This document shows, piece by piece, positions 26,510-37,117 of a stretch of 64,000 nucleotides of DNA. The stretch is from Pseudacidovorax intermedius (GTDB taxonomy: Bacteria > Pseudomonadota > Gammaproteobacteria > Burkholderiales > Burkholderiaceae_C). The notes beneath the pieces are model-generated. The model did not search any database. It saw only the letters and a list, made by a program, of their open reading frames with translations, and had not been told where the DNA came from. The position numbers and the translations under genes were made by a program. The DNA is taken from positions 186,001-250,000 of the forward strand of contig NZ_QQAV01000009.1 in the NCBI RefSeq assembly GCF_003350475.1, given 5' to 3'. The stretch's first letter is position 1. Each line of letters starts with the position of its first letter.

Positions 26510-28621
26510 ATGACCGCAGACCTTCAGACCGCCGACGATGCCGCCGCGCCCGCCAAAGGCGAGTTCGTCCGCTACCCCGATTCGCCCTTCGAGCTGTTCC
26601 AGCCCTATCCGCCGGCGGGCGATCAGCCCAAGGCCATCGAGCAACTGGTCGAGGGCGTGCAGGACGGCGAGGTCTTCCAGACGCTGCTGGGTGTGACGGG
26701 CTCGGGCAAGACCTACACCATGGCCAACGTCATCGCACGCCTGGGCCGGCCGGCCATCGTGTTCGCGCCCAACAAGACGCTCGCGGCGCAGCTGTACAGC
26801 GAGTTCCGCGAGTTCTTCCCGAAGAACGCGGTGGAGTACTTCGTCAGCTACTACGACTACTACCAGCCCGAGGCCTATGTGCCTCAGCGCGACCTGTTCA
26901 TCGAGAAGGACTCGTCGATCAACGAGCATATCGAACAGATGCGGCTGTCGGCCACCAAGAGCGTGCTGGAGCGGCGGGATGTGGTGATCGTTGCGACGGT
27001 GAGTGCCATCTACGGCATCGGCGCCCCGGAGGACTACACCGAGATGCGCTTCATCATGCGCGTGGGCGACAAGATCGGCCAACGCGACGTGATCGGCCGG
27101 CTCATCCGCATGCAGTACACGCGCAACGAGCAGGACTTCTCGCGCGGCGCCTTTCGGGTGCGGGGCGACACCATCGACGTGTTTCCGGCCGAGCACAGCG
27201 AGCTGGCCATCCGCATCGAGCTGTTCGACGACGAGATCGAGAGCCTGTCGCTGTTCGACCCGCTCACGGGCCGCGTCCGGCAGAAGATTCCGCGCTTCAC
27301 GATCTACCCGTCCAGCCATTACGTCACGCCGCGCGACAAGACGCTGCGCGCCGTCGACACCATCAAACTGGAGCTCGCCGACCGGGTGAAGGAACTCGTC
27401 GGTGGCGGCAAGCTGGTGGAGGCCCAGCGCCTGGAGCAACGCACCCGCTTTGACCTGGAGATGCTGGCCGAGATCGGCCACTGCAAGGGCATCGAGAACT
27501 ACACCCGGCACCTGTCGGGCGCCGCGCCCGGCGACCCGCCGGCCACTCTGACGGACTACCTGCCCAAGGACGCCCTGATGTTCCTGGACGAGAGCCACCA
27601 GATGATCGGCCAGCTCGCCGCCATGTACAACGGCGACCGGGCGCGCAAGACCACGCTGGTGGAGTACGGCTTCCGGCTGCCGTCGGCGCTGGACAACCGG
27701 CCGCTCAAGTTCGAGGAATTCGAGCGCCGGATGCGGCAGTGCATCTTTGTGTCGGCCACACCGGCGGCCTACGAGCAGGAGCATGCGGGCCAGGTGGTGG
27801 AGCAACTGGTGCGGCCCACGGGCCTGATCGACCCCGAGGTCGAGGTGCGGCCCGCCACCCACCAGGTGGACGACGTGCTGGGCGAGATCCGCATCCGCGT
27901 CGAGAAGAACGAGCGCGTGCTGATCACCACGTTGACCAAGCGCATGGCCGAGCAGCTCACCGAATACCTGAGCGACAACGGCGTGAAGGTTCGCTATCTG
28001 CACAGCGACGTGGACACCGTGGAGCGGGTGGAGATCATCCGCGACCTGCGTCTGGGCAGCTTCGACGTGCTGGTGGGCATCAACCTGCTGCGCGAGGGCC
28101 TGGACATTCCCGAGGTGTCGCTCGTTGCCATCCTTGATGCGGACAAGGAAGGCTTTCTGCGCGCCGAGCGCAGCCTGATCCAGACCATCGGCCGCGCGGC
28201 GCGCAACCTGCATGGCAAGGCCATCCTGTACGCCGACACCATCACTGCGTCGATGAACAAGGCCATCGGCGAGACGCAGCGCCGCCGCGAGCGGCAGATC
28301 GCCTTCAACGAAGCCAACGGCATCGTGCCGCGCAGCATCGTCAAGCAGGTCCGCGAGCTGATCGACGGCGTCTACGGCGAGAAGTCCGTCAAGGAGGCCG
28401 GCAAGCGCGAGGTCGAGCGTGCCCGCGTCGAGGACATGAGCGAGCGCGACGTGGCCAAGGAGATCAAGCGACTGGAAAAGCAGATGCTGGAGCACGCCCG
28501 CAACCTCGAATTCGAGAAGGCGGCCCGCGTGCGCGACCAACTGGCGCTGCTGCGCGAGCAGGCCTTCGGGGCGGCGGGCGGCGACAACATCGCGGTGCTC
28601 CCGGTCGGCGGGCGAAAGTGA
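26510..28621 (+). CDS. uvrB: excinuclease ABC subunit B (UvrB)
   Basis: The 703-residue damage-verification helicase-like subunit of nucleotide excision repair. Walker A is VTGSGKT, preceded by the LLG helix. The beta-hairpin that locks the DNA strand is in [15 protein letters not shown]. Motif II is MFLDESHQM. Motif VI follows TIGRAARN. The C-terminal UVR domain ([20 protein letters not shown]) binds UvrC. The N-terminus has ~17 extra residues before [16 protein letters not shown], compared with E. coli. I see no CTGT-N8-ACAG box in the 149 bases upstream, so SOS control is not evident here. Confidence 0.97.
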   Translation: MTADLQTADDAAAPAKGEFVRYPDSPFELFQPYPPAGDQPKAIEQLVEGVQDGEVFQTLLGVTGSGKTYTMANVIARLGRPAIVFAPNKTLAAQLYSEFREFFPKNAVEYFVSYYDYYQPEAYVPQRDLFIEKDSSINEHIEQMRLSATKSVLERRDVVIVATVSAIYGIGAPEDYTEMRFIMRVGDKIGQRDVIGRLIRMQYTRNEQDFSRGAFRVRGDTIDVFPAEHSELAIRIELFDDEIESLSLFDPLTGRVRQKIPRFTIYPSSHYVTPRDKTLRAVDTIKLELADRVKELVGGGKLVEAQRLEQRTRFDLEMLAEIGHCKGIENYTRHLSGAAPGDPPATLTDYLPKDALMFLDESHQMIGQLAAMYNGDRARKTTLVEYGFRLPSALDNRPLKFEEFERRMRQCIFVSATPAAYEQEHAGQVVEQLVRPTGLIDPEVEVRPATHQVDDVLGEIRIRVEKNERVLITTLTKRMAEQLTEYLSDNGVKVRYLHSDVDTVERVEIIRDLRLGSFDVLVGINLLREGLDIPEVSLVAILDADKEGFLRAERSLIQTIGRAARNLHGKAILYADTITASMNKAIGETQRRRERQIAFNEANGIVPRSIVKQVRELIDGVYGEKSVKEAGKREVERARVEDMSERDVAKEIKRLEKQMLEHARNLEFEKAARVRDQLALLREQAFGAAGGDNIAVLPVGGRK

Positions 28622-28633
28622 GAGGAAAAACCC

Positions 28634-28663
28634 GCGTTATCCCGAGCACGGCTCGGGGTTTCT
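28634..28663 (+). terminator. uvrB terminator
   Basis: CCCGAGC (28641-28647), loop ACG and GCTCGGG (28651-28657) form a 7-bp stem followed by GTTTCTGTT. It ends transcription from uvrB just ahead of the isc promoter region. Confidence 0.65.
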
Positions 28664-28690
28664 GTTATACTTGAGCGAAACACTCAAGAA
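28664..28690 (+). promoter_or_regulatory. candidate IscR operator and promoter of the isc operon
   Basis: GTTATACTTGAG leads into a perfect inverted repeat, CTTGAG-N7-CTCAAG (28670-28688), 136 bases before iscR. The ATAC-TTGA...ACTC layout resembles type 1 IscR sites, which bind [2Fe-2S]-IscR and repress the operon. Position and symmetry support it; the exact match to a betaproteobacterial consensus was not tested. Confidence 0.5.
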
Positions 28691-28823
28691 CAAAGAACTT
28701 CGCGATGAAGGGCCGGCTCCTACCTTTCGATGGGCGGGATGCCGGGCAGGGCGGAGACGGGCGCCACCGGATCCTGTGGATCCCAGGTGTTGTTTAACGG
28801 TAAGCCAACTGAAGGAGCTTGCG

Positions 28824-29360
28824 ATGCGTCTCACTACCAAAGGCCGTTTTGCGGTCACCGCCATGATCGACTTGGCACTGCGCCAGAACTCCGGTCCGGT
28901 CACGCTGGCCGCAATCAGCCAGCGGCAGCAGATTTCGCTGTCCTACCTGGAACAGCTTTTCGGCAAGCTCCGTCGCCATGAGCTGGTGGAATCCACGCGT
29001 GGCCCGGGCGGCGGTTATTCGCTGGGTCGCAAGGCGGCGGACATCACGGTCGCCGACATCATCGTGTCGGTGGACGAACCGATCGACGCTACCCACTGCG
29101 CCGGCAAGGAAAATTGCATGGGCGAAGCCGGCCGCTGCATGACCCATGAGCTGTGGGCCTCGCTCAACCAGAAGATGGTCGAGTTCCTGGATTCCGTCAC
29201 GCTGCAGAAGCTGGTGGACGACCAGATCGCCAAGGGCGTGCAGGTTGAGAACAAGCCGGCCGTCAAGCGGGCGATCTCAAGCCAGCCGGTGGTCAAGCCG
29301 ATCCGGGTGAATGCGCCCAACTCGGTGTTCGCCCTCGGCAACGCCTTCGCCAAGTCCTGA
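28824..29360 (+). CDS. iscR: Fe-S cluster assembly transcriptional regulator IscR
   Basis: A 178-residue Rrf2-family repressor that senses Fe-S status and controls the isc operon. The winged helix is in MRLTTKGRFAVTAMIDLAL and ISLSYLEQLFGKLRR. The [2Fe-2S] ligands are C92, C98 and C105, with H108 nearby (HCAGKENCMGEAGRCMTH). The C-terminal ~30 residues beyond the domain are longer than in E. coli and not conserved in any way I recognise. ATG 28824 follows GAAGGAG. It starts the complete isc operon: R, S, U, A, hscB, hscA, fdx. Confidence 0.96.
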   Translation: MRLTTKGRFAVTAMIDLALRQNSGPVTLAAISQRQQISLSYLEQLFGKLRRHELVESTRGPGGGYSLGRKAADITVADIIVSVDEPIDATHCAGKENCMGEAGRCMTHELWASLNQKMVEFLDSVTLQKLVDDQIAKGVQVENKPAVKRAISSQPVVKPIRVNAPNSVFALGNAFAKS

Positions 29361-29446
29361 TGCACGGCGGGCGAGCCGCAGCGGCCTGTCGCTGCCGGCT
29401 CCTCCGTTCGTGATTGTTTCCGTATCCACGCCAGCACGAGCGAGCC

Positions 29447-30667
<1,221 letters not shown>

Positions 30668-30692
30668 ATCCACCAAGAAAGAAGAGGACCCC

Positions 30693-31106
30693 ATGGCTTA
30701 TTCGGACAAGGTCATCGACCACTACGAAAACCCCCGCAACGTCGGCTCCTTCGACAAGGGCGACGACACCGTCGGCACCGGTATGGTGGGTGCGCCCGCC
30801 TGCGGCGATGTGATGAAGCTGCAGATCAAGGTGAATCCGCAGACCGGCGTCATCGAGGACGCGCGCTTCAAGACCTATGGCTGCGGCTCTGCGATCGCAT
30901 CGTCGTCGCTCGTCACCGAGTGGGTGAAGGGCAAGACGCTCGACGAGGCCGCCTCGCTCAAGAACGCGCAGATCGCCGAAGAGCTGGCATTGCCGCCGGT
31001 CAAGATCCACTGCTCGATCCTGGCCGAGGATGCCATCAAGGCCGCCGTGAACGACTATCGCGCCAAGGCTGGCGCGAAGACCGGCGCCGAAGCCCTCGCC
31101 TCGTGA
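30693..31106 (+). CDS. iscU: Fe-S cluster scaffold protein IscU
   Basis: The 137-residue scaffold on which clusters are built. The three conserved cysteines are in [24 protein letters not shown] and [14 protein letters not shown]. The HscA-recognition motif LPPVK is intact, as is the Asp in ACGD that helps release the cluster. Cotranscribed with iscS and iscA, with an 17-base gap before the latter. The C-terminal ~12 residues are Ala-rich and dispensable-looking. Confidence 0.97.
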   Translation: MAYSDKVIDHYENPRNVGSFDKGDDTVGTGMVGAPACGDVMKLQIKVNPQTGVIEDARFKTYGCGSAIASSSLVTEWVKGKTLDEAASLKNAQIAEELALPPVKIHCSILAEDAIKAAVNDYRAKAGAKTGAEALAS

Positions 31107-31123
31107 CCGGAGCTTCGAACGCA

Positions 31124-31447
31124 ATGGCGATCACGCTGACCGAAGCTGCGGCGCGCCATGTGTCCCGCTACCTGAGCAAGCGTGGCAAGGGGATCGGCGT
31201 GCGGCTGGGTGTGAAGACCACGGGCTGCTCCGGTCTTGCCTACAAGCTGGAGTACGTGGACGAGTCGGCGCCGGAGGATGTCATCTTCGAGGAGCATGGC
31301 GTCAAGGTGCTGGTGGATCCCAAAAGCCTGGCCTACATCGATGGCACGGAGTTGGACTTCGTGCGCGAGGGGCTGAACGAAGGCTTTCGCTTCAACAACC
31401 CGAACGAGCGCGACCGCTGTGGTTGCGGTGAGAGCTTCCGCGTCTGA
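31124..31447 (+). CDS. iscA: iron-sulfur cluster assembly protein IscA
   Basis: A 107-residue A-type carrier that delivers iron or Fe-S clusters, mainly [4Fe-4S], to target enzymes. It begins [17 protein letters not shown]. The three ligand cysteines are in [15 protein letters not shown] and DRCGCGESF at the C-terminus. The next gene, hscB, is separated by 75 bases holding an intrinsic terminator, an unexpected break inside the operon. Confidence 0.97.
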   Translation: MAITLTEAAARHVSRYLSKRGKGIGVRLGVKTTGCSGLAYKLEYVDESAPEDVIFEEHGVKVLVDPKSLAYIDGTELDFVREGLNEGFRFNNPNERDRCGCGESFRV

Positions 31448-31468
31448 TTGCGACTCGGAGGGAGCGGG

Positions 31469-31499
31469 GCCGCCACCCGAAAGGGCTTGGCGGCTTTTT
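31469..31499 (+). terminator. intrinsic terminator between iscA and hscB
   Basis: GCCGCCA (31469-31475) pairs with TGGCGGC (31488-31494). Inside it CCC-GAAA-GGG adds a tetraloop-capped inner stem with a two-base bulge. TTTTTC follows at once. It lies 21 bases after the iscA stop and 24 before hscB, so it should lower hscB-hscA-fdx transcription relative to iscRSUA. Confidence 0.8.
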
Positions 31500-31522
31500 C
31501 TTGGCAGCACGAGGAATGGCCC

Positions 31523-32041
31523 ATGCAATTGACCGACGATGACTTCACGCTGTTCGCGGTGCCGCCCACGTTCGGGCAGGATCGGGGTGCGCTGGATACG
31601 CGCTGGAAGGAATTGCAGCGTGAGGCGCATCCTGATCGCTTCGCGGCGCAGGGCCCGGCGGCGCAGCGACTGGCCATGCAATGGTCCGTGCGCATCAATG
31701 AGGCCTATCAGCGTCTGAAGGATCCGTTGAGCCGTGCGGCCTACCTGTGCGAGATGAACGGCGCGCCCGTGCAGGCCGAGAACAATACGGCCATGCCGGC
31801 GGACTTCCTCATGCAGCAGATGAGTTGGCGTGAGGAGCTGGAAGAAGCCGGCGACGCGTCGGCGCTCGATGCCTTGCAGCAGGGGGTCCAGTCCGCCCGC
31901 GCCCGCGCCCTCTCCAGCCTGGACTGGCTGATCGACGAGAAGGGTGACTATCCCGCCGCAGCTCAGCAGGTGAGAGCCCTCATGTTCATCGAACGCTTTT
32001 CGACCGAGCTCGATGAGCGACTCGACCGGCTGGGACAATAG
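31523..32041 (+). CDS. hscB: Fe-S cluster co-chaperone HscB
   Basis: A 172-residue J-domain protein that brings IscU to HscA and stimulates its ATPase. The J domain occupies residues ~5-75, with the HPD tripeptide in [13 protein letters not shown]. The C-terminal three-helix bundle (from about residue 90) binds IscU. ATG 31523 is preceded by GAGGAA; an earlier in-frame start would run through the terminator hairpin. hscA starts 8 bases after the stop. Confidence 0.96.
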   Translation: MQLTDDDFTLFAVPPTFGQDRGALDTRWKELQREAHPDRFAAQGPAAQRLAMQWSVRINEAYQRLKDPLSRAAYLCEMNGAPVQAENNTAMPADFLMQQMSWREELEEAGDASALDALQQGVQSARARALSSLDWLIDEKGDYPAAAQQVRALMFIERFSTELDERLDRLGQ

Positions 32042-32049
32042 TTTTCTCC

Positions 32050-33906
32050 ATGGCACTTCTTCAGATCTCCGAACCCGGCCAGGCGCCGGACCCGCATCAG
32101 CGGCGCATCGCAGTCGGCATCGACCTGGGCACCACCCATTCGCTGGTTGCCTCGGTGCGCAATGGCGTCGCCGAATGCCTGCCCGACGAGCAGGGCAGGG
32201 TGATCCTTCCATCGGCGGTGCGCTACCTGGATGCGCACCGGCGGCAGATCGGATTTGCGGCCCTGGATGCGCGCGCTGCGGATCCGGCCAATACCGTCAC
32301 GTCCGCCAAGCGGCTCATGGGCCGCGGGCTGGGCGACATCGCCAACCGGTCTGCCATGCCCTACACGCTGCTCGACGAGGGCGGCATGGTGAAGGTGCAG
32401 ACCGTCGCCGGCCCCAAGTCGCCCGTGGAGGTGAGCGCGGAGATCCTGGCCACGCTGCGCTACCGCGCAGAAGACACCTTCGATGGCGACCTGTATGGCG
32501 CGGTCATCACCGTGCCGGCCTATTTCGACGAAGGCCAGCGTCAGGCCACCAAGGATGCCGCGCAACTGGCGGGGCTCAACGTTCTGCGCCTGATCAGCGA
32601 GCCCACCGCCGCTGCCATCGCCTATGGCCTCGACAACGGCAGCGAGGGTGTGTACGCCGTCTACGACCTGGGGGGCGGCACCTTCGACATCTCGGTGCTG
32701 CGGCTGACGCAGGGCGTGTTCGAGGTCATTGCCACTGGCGGTGACTCGGCCCTGGGCGGCGACGACTACGACCATGCGCTGGCAAACCTGGTGATCAAGC
32801 GCCTGGGACGGGTGCCGGCCAACGACGAGGAGCGGGCACGCATGCTGGTTGCCGCGCGTCACTGCAAGGAGGCCTTGACCGATGCCGACGCGGCGCCGCT
32901 CAAGGTCGAGCTGGCAGGTGCGACGCACGAGCTGACCATCACGCGCACCGACTTCGATGCCGCCACGCAGCCCCTGACGCAGCGCACCCTCGCCGCCGTG
33001 CGCAAGGCGCTACGCGATGCGCGGCTGACGCCGAACGAATTGCAGGGCATCGTGCTGGTGGGTGGCGCCACGCGCATGCCGCAGATCCGGCAGGCCGTGG
33101 GCAATTTCTTTGGGCGTCCGCCGCTCACCAACCTCAATCCTGACGAGGTCGTGGCGCTCGGCGCGGCGATCCAGGCCAATCAACTGGCTGGCAACGATGG
33201 TGCAGGCAACCTGCTGTTGCTGGACGTGATCCCGCTGTCGCTCGGACTCGAGACCATGGGCGGACTCGTGGAGCGCATCGTGCCGCGCAACACGACCATC
33301 CCCACCGCGATGGCGCAGGACTTCACCACCTACCAGGATGGCCAGACCGCTCTGGCATTGCATGTGGTGCAGGGCGAGCGCGATCTGGTCGCCGACTGCC
33401 GCAGCCTGGCGCGCTTCACGCTGCGTGGCATTCCGCCGATGGCGGCTGGCGCGGCGCGCATCCGCGTGACCTTCACCGTGGATGCCGACGGCCTGCTTTC
33501 TGTTTCCGCCAAGGAGCAGAGCAGCGGCGTCGAGGCCAGCGTCACCGTCAAGCCTTCCTATGGCCTGTCGGACGACCAGATTGCCACCATGCTGCAGGAG
33601 GGCTTCGCGACCGCGCAAGCCGACATGCAGCAGCGCGCGTTGATCGAGGCGCGCGTCGAGGCCGACCGCATGTTGCAGGCCACCCGCACCGCACTGGCAG
33701 CCGACGGCGCGCTGCTGAGCGCGCCGGAGCGCCAGGCCATCGATCAGTTGCTGGATGCCTTGGCTGCCGTACGTGATGGCGACGACAAGTCGGCCATCTC
33801 CGAGGCCACCGAGGCACTGGCCCATGGCACCGAGGCGTTCGCCGCGCAGCGCATGAACAAGGGCATCGCCCAGGCGCTGGCGGGCCGCAGCATCGAATCC
33901 GTTTGA
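32050..33906 (+). CDS. hscA: Fe-S assembly chaperone HscA (Hsp70 family)
   Basis: A 618-residue specialised Hsp70 that uses ATP to release clusters from IscU. The nucleotide-binding domain begins at [20 protein letters not shown]. Other nucleotide motifs are [34 protein letters not shown] and [17 protein letters not shown]. The substrate-binding domain starts near residue 390 ([14 protein letters not shown]), followed by a helical lid. The short [16 protein letters not shown] linker region is typical. The fdx gene follows after 5 bases. Confidence 0.97.
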   Translation: MALLQISEPGQAPDPHQRRIAVGIDLGTTHSLVASVRNGVAECLPDEQGRVILPSAVRYLDAHRRQIGFAALDARAADPANTVTSAKRLMGRGLGDIANRSAMPYTLLDEGGMVKVQTVAGPKSPVEVSAEILATLRYRAEDTFDGDLYGAVITVPAYFDEGQRQATKDAAQLAGLNVLRLISEPTAAAIAYGLDNGSEGVYAVYDLGGGTFDISVLRLTQGVFEVIATGGDSALGGDDYDHALANLVIKRLGRVPANDEERARMLVAARHCKEALTDADAAPLKVELAGATHELTITRTDFDAATQPLTQRTLAAVRKALRDARLTPNELQGIVLVGGATRMPQIRQAVGNFFGRPPLTNLNPDEVVALGAAIQANQLAGNDGAGNLLLLDVIPLSLGLETMGGLVERIVPRNTTIPTAMAQDFTTYQDGQTALALHVVQGERDLVADCRSLARFTLRGIPPMAAGAARIRVTFTVDADGLLSVSAKEQSSGVEASVTVKPSYGLSDDQIATMLQEGFATAQADMQQRALIEARVEADRMLQATRTALAADGALLSAPERQAIDQLLDALAAVRDGDDKSAISEATEALAHGTEAFAAQRMNKGIAQALAGRSIESV

Positions 33907-33911
33907 GACCC

Positions 33912-34250
33912 ATGCCCATCATCAAGATTCTTCCCCACGCCGAGTACTGTCCGCAGGGCACCGAGATCCAGGCGCCGGCCGGCACCTCCATCTGCGAAGC
34001 GCTGCTCGAAAACGGCATCGAGATCGAGCACGCCTGCGAGATGAGCTGCGCCTGCACGACGTGCCATGTGATCGTGCGGGAAGGCCTCGCCTCCCTGAAC
34101 GAGGCCGAGGAAGAAGAGGAAGACTTGCTCGACCGCGCCTGGGGCCTGACACCGCAGTCGCGCCTGTCGTGCCAGGCGATCCTGGCGCAGAAGGACTTGG
34201 TCGTGGAGATTCCCAAGTACACGATCAACCACGCCAAGGAAAACCACTGA
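33912..34250 (+). CDS. fdx: ISC-system [2Fe-2S] ferredoxin Fdx
   Basis: A 112-residue adrenodoxin-type ferredoxin that supplies electrons for cluster assembly. The cluster cysteines are in EHACEMSCACTTCHV and in SRLSCQAIL. An acidic patch (NEAEEEEEDLLD) is the usual partner-binding face. ATG 33912 overlaps nothing and gives the family start MPIIKILPH. In E. coli iscX follows; here the next gene is dnaQ, 46 bases downstream, so iscX is absent from this locus. Confidence 0.97.
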   Translation: MPIIKILPHAEYCPQGTEIQAPAGTSICEALLENGIEIEHACEMSCACTTCHVIVREGLASLNEAEEEEEDLLDRAWGLTPQSRLSCQAILAQKDLVVEIPKYTINHAKENH

Positions 34251-34296
34251 CCATGGCCGTGTCCGCCACCCGTTGCGTGCCCGGCAAGGAAAGAGC

Positions 34297-35019
34297 ATGT
34301 CGCGCCTGATCGTCCTCGATACCGAAACCACCGGCCTGTCGGCAGAGAACGGCGACCGTGTGATCGAGCTGGGCTGTGTAGAACTCGTCAACCGCAAGCT
34401 GACCGGCAACGATCTGCACCTGTACTTCAATCCGGAGCGCGAGAGCCACGAGGACGCCCTCCGGGTCCACGGCCTGACCACCGAGTTCCTGCGCGACAAG
34501 CCCAAGTTCGTCACGATGGCGCAGGATGTGATCGAGTACCTGCGTGGCGCCGAGTTGATCATTCACAACGCGGCCTTCGACGTCGGCTTCCTTAACAAGG
34601 AGTTGGAACGTGCGGGCCTGAAGCCGTTGCGCGATTACGTGGCCGAGGTGACCGACACGCTGGTCATGGCCAAGCAACTTTTCCCGGGCAAGCGCAACTC
34701 GCTCGATGCGTTGTGCGACCGTTTCGGCGTGGACCGGTCGAACCGGACCTTCCACGGCGCCAAGCTCGACGCCCAGCTGCTGGCTGACGTCTACATCAAT
34801 CTCACGCGCGGCCAAGACGCGCTGCTGATCGACATCGACACGGGCGAAAGCGAAGAGCAGGGCATCATCGTCGATGTGGATCTGCGCCAGTTCAGCCTGC
34901 CTGTGCTGGCCGCGACCGTGGACGAACTGGCTTCGCATGAACAGGCGTTGCTCGACCTGGACAAGGCCAGCGGCGGAAAAACCATTTTTCGGTTGCAAGA
35001 TCAAAAAAGCATGGCATAA
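34297..35019 (+). CDS. dnaQ: DNA polymerase III epsilon subunit (3'-5' proofreading exonuclease)
   Basis: A 240-residue DnaQ. The DEDDh exonuclease motifs are: Exo I IVLDTETTGLS (D, E), Exo II IHNAAFDVGFLN (D), and Exo III FHGAKLDAQLLADVY (H, D). The C-terminal ~60 residues, acidic then Lys-rich, should contact the polymerase alpha subunit. ATG 34297 follows AAGGAAAG. It lies after fdx on the same strand, not beside rnhA as in E. coli. The promoter of the next gene, tRNA-Val, overlaps its stop codon. Confidence 0.95.
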   Translation: MSRLIVLDTETTGLSAENGDRVIELGCVELVNRKLTGNDLHLYFNPERESHEDALRVHGLTTEFLRDKPKFVTMAQDVIEYLRGAELIIHNAAFDVGFLNKELERAGLKPLRDYVAEVTDTLVMAKQLFPGKRNSLDALCDRFGVDRSNRTFHGAKLDAQLLADVYINLTRGQDALLIDIDTGESEEQGIIVDVDLRQFSLPVLAATVDELASHEQALLDLDKASGGKTIFRLQDQKSMA

Positions 35020-35020
35020 T
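34993..35020 (+). promoter_or_regulatory. sigma-70 promoter of tRNA-Val
   Basis: TTGCAA (34993-34998) and CATAAT (35015-35020) with a 16-base spacer make a good sigma-70 promoter. The -10 covers the dnaQ stop codon. Start of transcription is expected near 35027, giving a ~52-base leader before the tRNA. Confidence 0.65.
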
Positions 35021-35079
35021 CTAAGGCTTCGCGCAGCACTGCACGAAACTGAAGAGAAAGACAAAAAGTCCTTCTCCTC

Positions 35080-35154
35080 GGGCGGTTAGCTCAGGGGTAG
35101 AGCACAGCATTCACACTGCTGGGGTCGGGGGTTCAAAGCCCTCACCGCCCACCA
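35080..35154 (+). tRNA. tRNA-Val (anticodon CAC)
   Basis: A 75-base cloverleaf with encoded CCA. The acceptor GGGCGGT pairs with ACCGCCC. The D arm is GCTC-AGGGGTA-GAGC, the anticodon arm CAGCA-TTCACAC-TGCTG with anticodon CAC, and the T arm GGGGG-TTCAAAG-CCCTC with one G-T pair. It reads GUG codons, common in this GC-rich genome. A hairpin terminator follows 15 bases later. Confidence 0.97.
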
Positions 35155-35168
35155 CCATTCCAAGAAGG

Positions 35169-35194
35169 CGCCACCATCCAGTGGCGTTTTTTTT
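35169..35194 (+). terminator. tRNA-Val terminator
   Basis: CGCCAC (35169-35174), a 6-base loop and GTGGCG (35181-35186) are followed by eight T residues (35187-35194). This is a clean intrinsic terminator. Confidence 0.9.
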
Positions 35195-35306
35195 CGTCCG
35201 CATCACTGCGGTGGTGTGTCTCCATCGGCGGGGCGCGACACGCTCAAGCCCTCCTTCGGGGCGAATGGCGGGACAATGAGCCTCTAGGTTTCAAGCCCGG
35301 CTCCCC

Positions 35307-36683
35307 ATGCCCATGCGCGGATTCGTTTCCGAAAACTTTCTGGACCTGCTGCTCGATGCCGTCTGTGCGGTCACGCCGTCGGGTGACTTCGTTTTCGTGA
35401 ACGCGGCGTTCGAGCGAATCTTCGGCTACGGCACGCAAGAGGTCGTGGGTCGGAACATGATGGAGTTCGTGCATCCGCATGATCGGGCGCCCACCCTGGA
35501 GGCCGCCCGTCGGGTGATGCAGGGGCATCTGCAACTCCACTTCGAGAACCGCTACATCCGCAAGGATGGGGGTGTCGTCCACGTGAGGTGGACGGCGCAG
35601 TGGGTGGAGAGCGCCGGCCTGCGCGTGGCCGTCGCGCACGACATCACCGAGCTGCATCAGAGTCGCGCCCTGCAGGCGGCGCTCTACGCCATCTCCGAAG
35701 CGGCGCATACGGCGCAGGACCTGTTCTCCTTGTTCGAAAGCGTGCACGGCATCGTCGGCACCTTGCTCGACGCGCGGAACTTCGCGGTACTGCTCTTCGA
35801 TGACGCAAAGCAGCTGCTGCACCCTGCCTACCAAGTCGACGTGATGGGCAGAGCGCCTGGGCCGGTGAGCCCGGCAGATGCGCCCTGGCTGGCGCGTCTG
35901 CTTGGCCAGGCGTCGGCCGAGGAGGCGGGCGACTCGCCGCCGGGGCTACTCGCCGCCGCGCTGCCCACGCAGGACGGGCCGATCGGCGCACTGGTTTTGC
36001 GCAGTGAGGATCCCGAGAAGGGCTATGGGGCCGCCGATGCCGAACTGCTGCATTTCATCGCGTCCCAGGTGGCGACCGCAATCGAACGCAAGCGACTCCA
36101 TGTGGGTCTGCAGACCCTCGCCCAACGCGACCAGTTGACCCAATTGCTCAACCGCCGTTCCTTCGTCGAGCGCCTGTCCGCCGCAGTACGCGCGGCGCAG
36201 GAGCGCGATTCGGAGCTGTCGTTGCTTTTCCTCGATCTGGACGAATTCAAGCGGGTGAACGACAGCATGGGCCACGCGATGGGCGACCGCCTGCTGCAGT
36301 CCGTGGCTGACCGGCTGGGTGCAACGGTTAGGAGCGCCGATGTGTTAGCGCGGCTTGGCGGCGACGAATTCGTGGTGCTGCTGGAGCAGGACATCGGCGG
36401 ACGCGGCGCCTACCTATTGAGCAGCCGCATCGAGCAAGCCTTCATCCAGCCCTTCGTGGTGGGCGATGCGACCTTGGTGGTACGGCCAAGCATCGGTGCC
36501 GCGCGCTTTCCGGCCGATGGGAGAGATGCGGAGGAACTGCTCGGCCATGCGGACGCGGCGATGTATGGGGTCAAACGCCAAAGGGCGGCAAGTCGTGAGC
36601 CTGCCGCCCGGGAGCAGGGAAGGCTTGGCCAGAGCACTCCCGCGAGCGCTGCAGCGGAGCCGTTCTATCGGTCGGCAGACTGA
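35307..36683 (+). CDS. PAS-GAF-GGDEF diguanylate cyclase
   Basis: A 458-residue soluble signalling protein. A PAS domain covers ~10-120 (DAVCAVTPSGDFVFVNAAFERIFGY), a GAF domain ~135-270 (GTLLDARNFAVLLFDDAK), and a GGDEF domain ~290-440. The active-site motif LGGDEFVVLLEQD is intact at 351-355. RSAD sits exactly five residues before it and matches the RxxD inhibitory I-site. It should make cyclic di-GMP and be product-inhibited. The signal is unknown: the PAS shows no clear heme- or flavin-binding signature. There is no membrane segment. It converges on the CsbD-like gene 6 bases away. Confidence 0.93.
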   Translation: MPMRGFVSENFLDLLLDAVCAVTPSGDFVFVNAAFERIFGYGTQEVVGRNMMEFVHPHDRAPTLEAARRVMQGHLQLHFENRYIRKDGGVVHVRWTAQWVESAGLRVAVAHDITELHQSRALQAALYAISEAAHTAQDLFSLFESVHGIVGTLLDARNFAVLLFDDAKQLLHPAYQVDVMGRAPGPVSPADAPWLARLLGQASAEEAGDSPPGLLAAALPTQDGPIGALVLRSEDPEKGYGAADAELLHFIASQVATAIERKRLHVGLQTLAQRDQLTQLLNRRSFVERLSAAVRAAQERDSELSLLFLDLDEFKRVNDSMGHAMGDRLLQSVADRLGATVRSADVLARLGGDEFVVLLEQDIGGRGAYLLSSRIEQAFIQPFVVGDATLVVRPSIGAARFPADGRDAEELLGHADAAMYGVKRQRAASREPAAREQGRLGQSTPASAAAEPFYRSAD

Positions 36684-36689
36684 AACGCG

Positions 36690-36938
36690 TCAGCGGCGGG
36701 CGCAGATCATTCCCATCAGGAACGCCGCAGCGGCCACGCCGCCGACGAGTCCCAGGGGGTGCTTCACGGCCATTTCGCGGATTTCGTCCAGCGCCTGGCC
36801 ATAGCTCTGCTGAACAACGCCTTGTGCCTCGCGCATCTTGCCCTCGGCCTGCATGCCCGAGTCATTGGTCATTTCGCCCAGCGCATCCTGGGCCTTGCCC
36901 GCCACGCGTTGGAAAGCGCCTTGTGCTTGTTCGAACAT
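36690..36938 (-). CDS. CsbD-like stress protein with a C-terminal membrane anchor
   Basis: An 82-residue protein. Residues 1-45 (MFEQAQGAFQRVAGKAQDALGE, then DSGMQAEGKMREAQG) are of the CsbD/YjbJ type, a family of abundant small stress proteins of unknown mechanism. Unlike E. coli YjbJ it adds a hydrophobic segment (GLVGGVAAAAFLMGMI) with a basic end (CARR), as in the DUF883/ElaB group. It would thus be tethered to the inner membrane. ATG 36938 is the only start fitting the domain. Confidence 0.75.
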   Translation of the reverse strand: MFEQAQGAFQRVAGKAQDALGEMTNDSGMQAEGKMREAQGVVQQSYGQALDEIREMAVKHPLGLVGGVAAAAFLMGMICARR

Positions 36939-37117
36939 CGAAAGATCCTTTGAGTGTTGCCAGGGGCCCGGCTGCCACATTGCCGCCGGGGTCTGGTCCG
37001 AAGGATCGTTGGGCTTAGATGGCATCGATGTAGGTGGTGCTCGACGCCCTCGCGTAGTAGGAAGGCGCGGTAGGCTGTCAGCGTCCAGGCGCGCAAGCCT
37101 GGGCGCATGGGCGGCGA

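Noticed and set aside
35080-35154. tRNA-Val and tRNA-Ser as integration sites of a genomic island
   Set aside because: No integrase, no duplicated tRNA 3' end and no change in gene character next to either tRNA.
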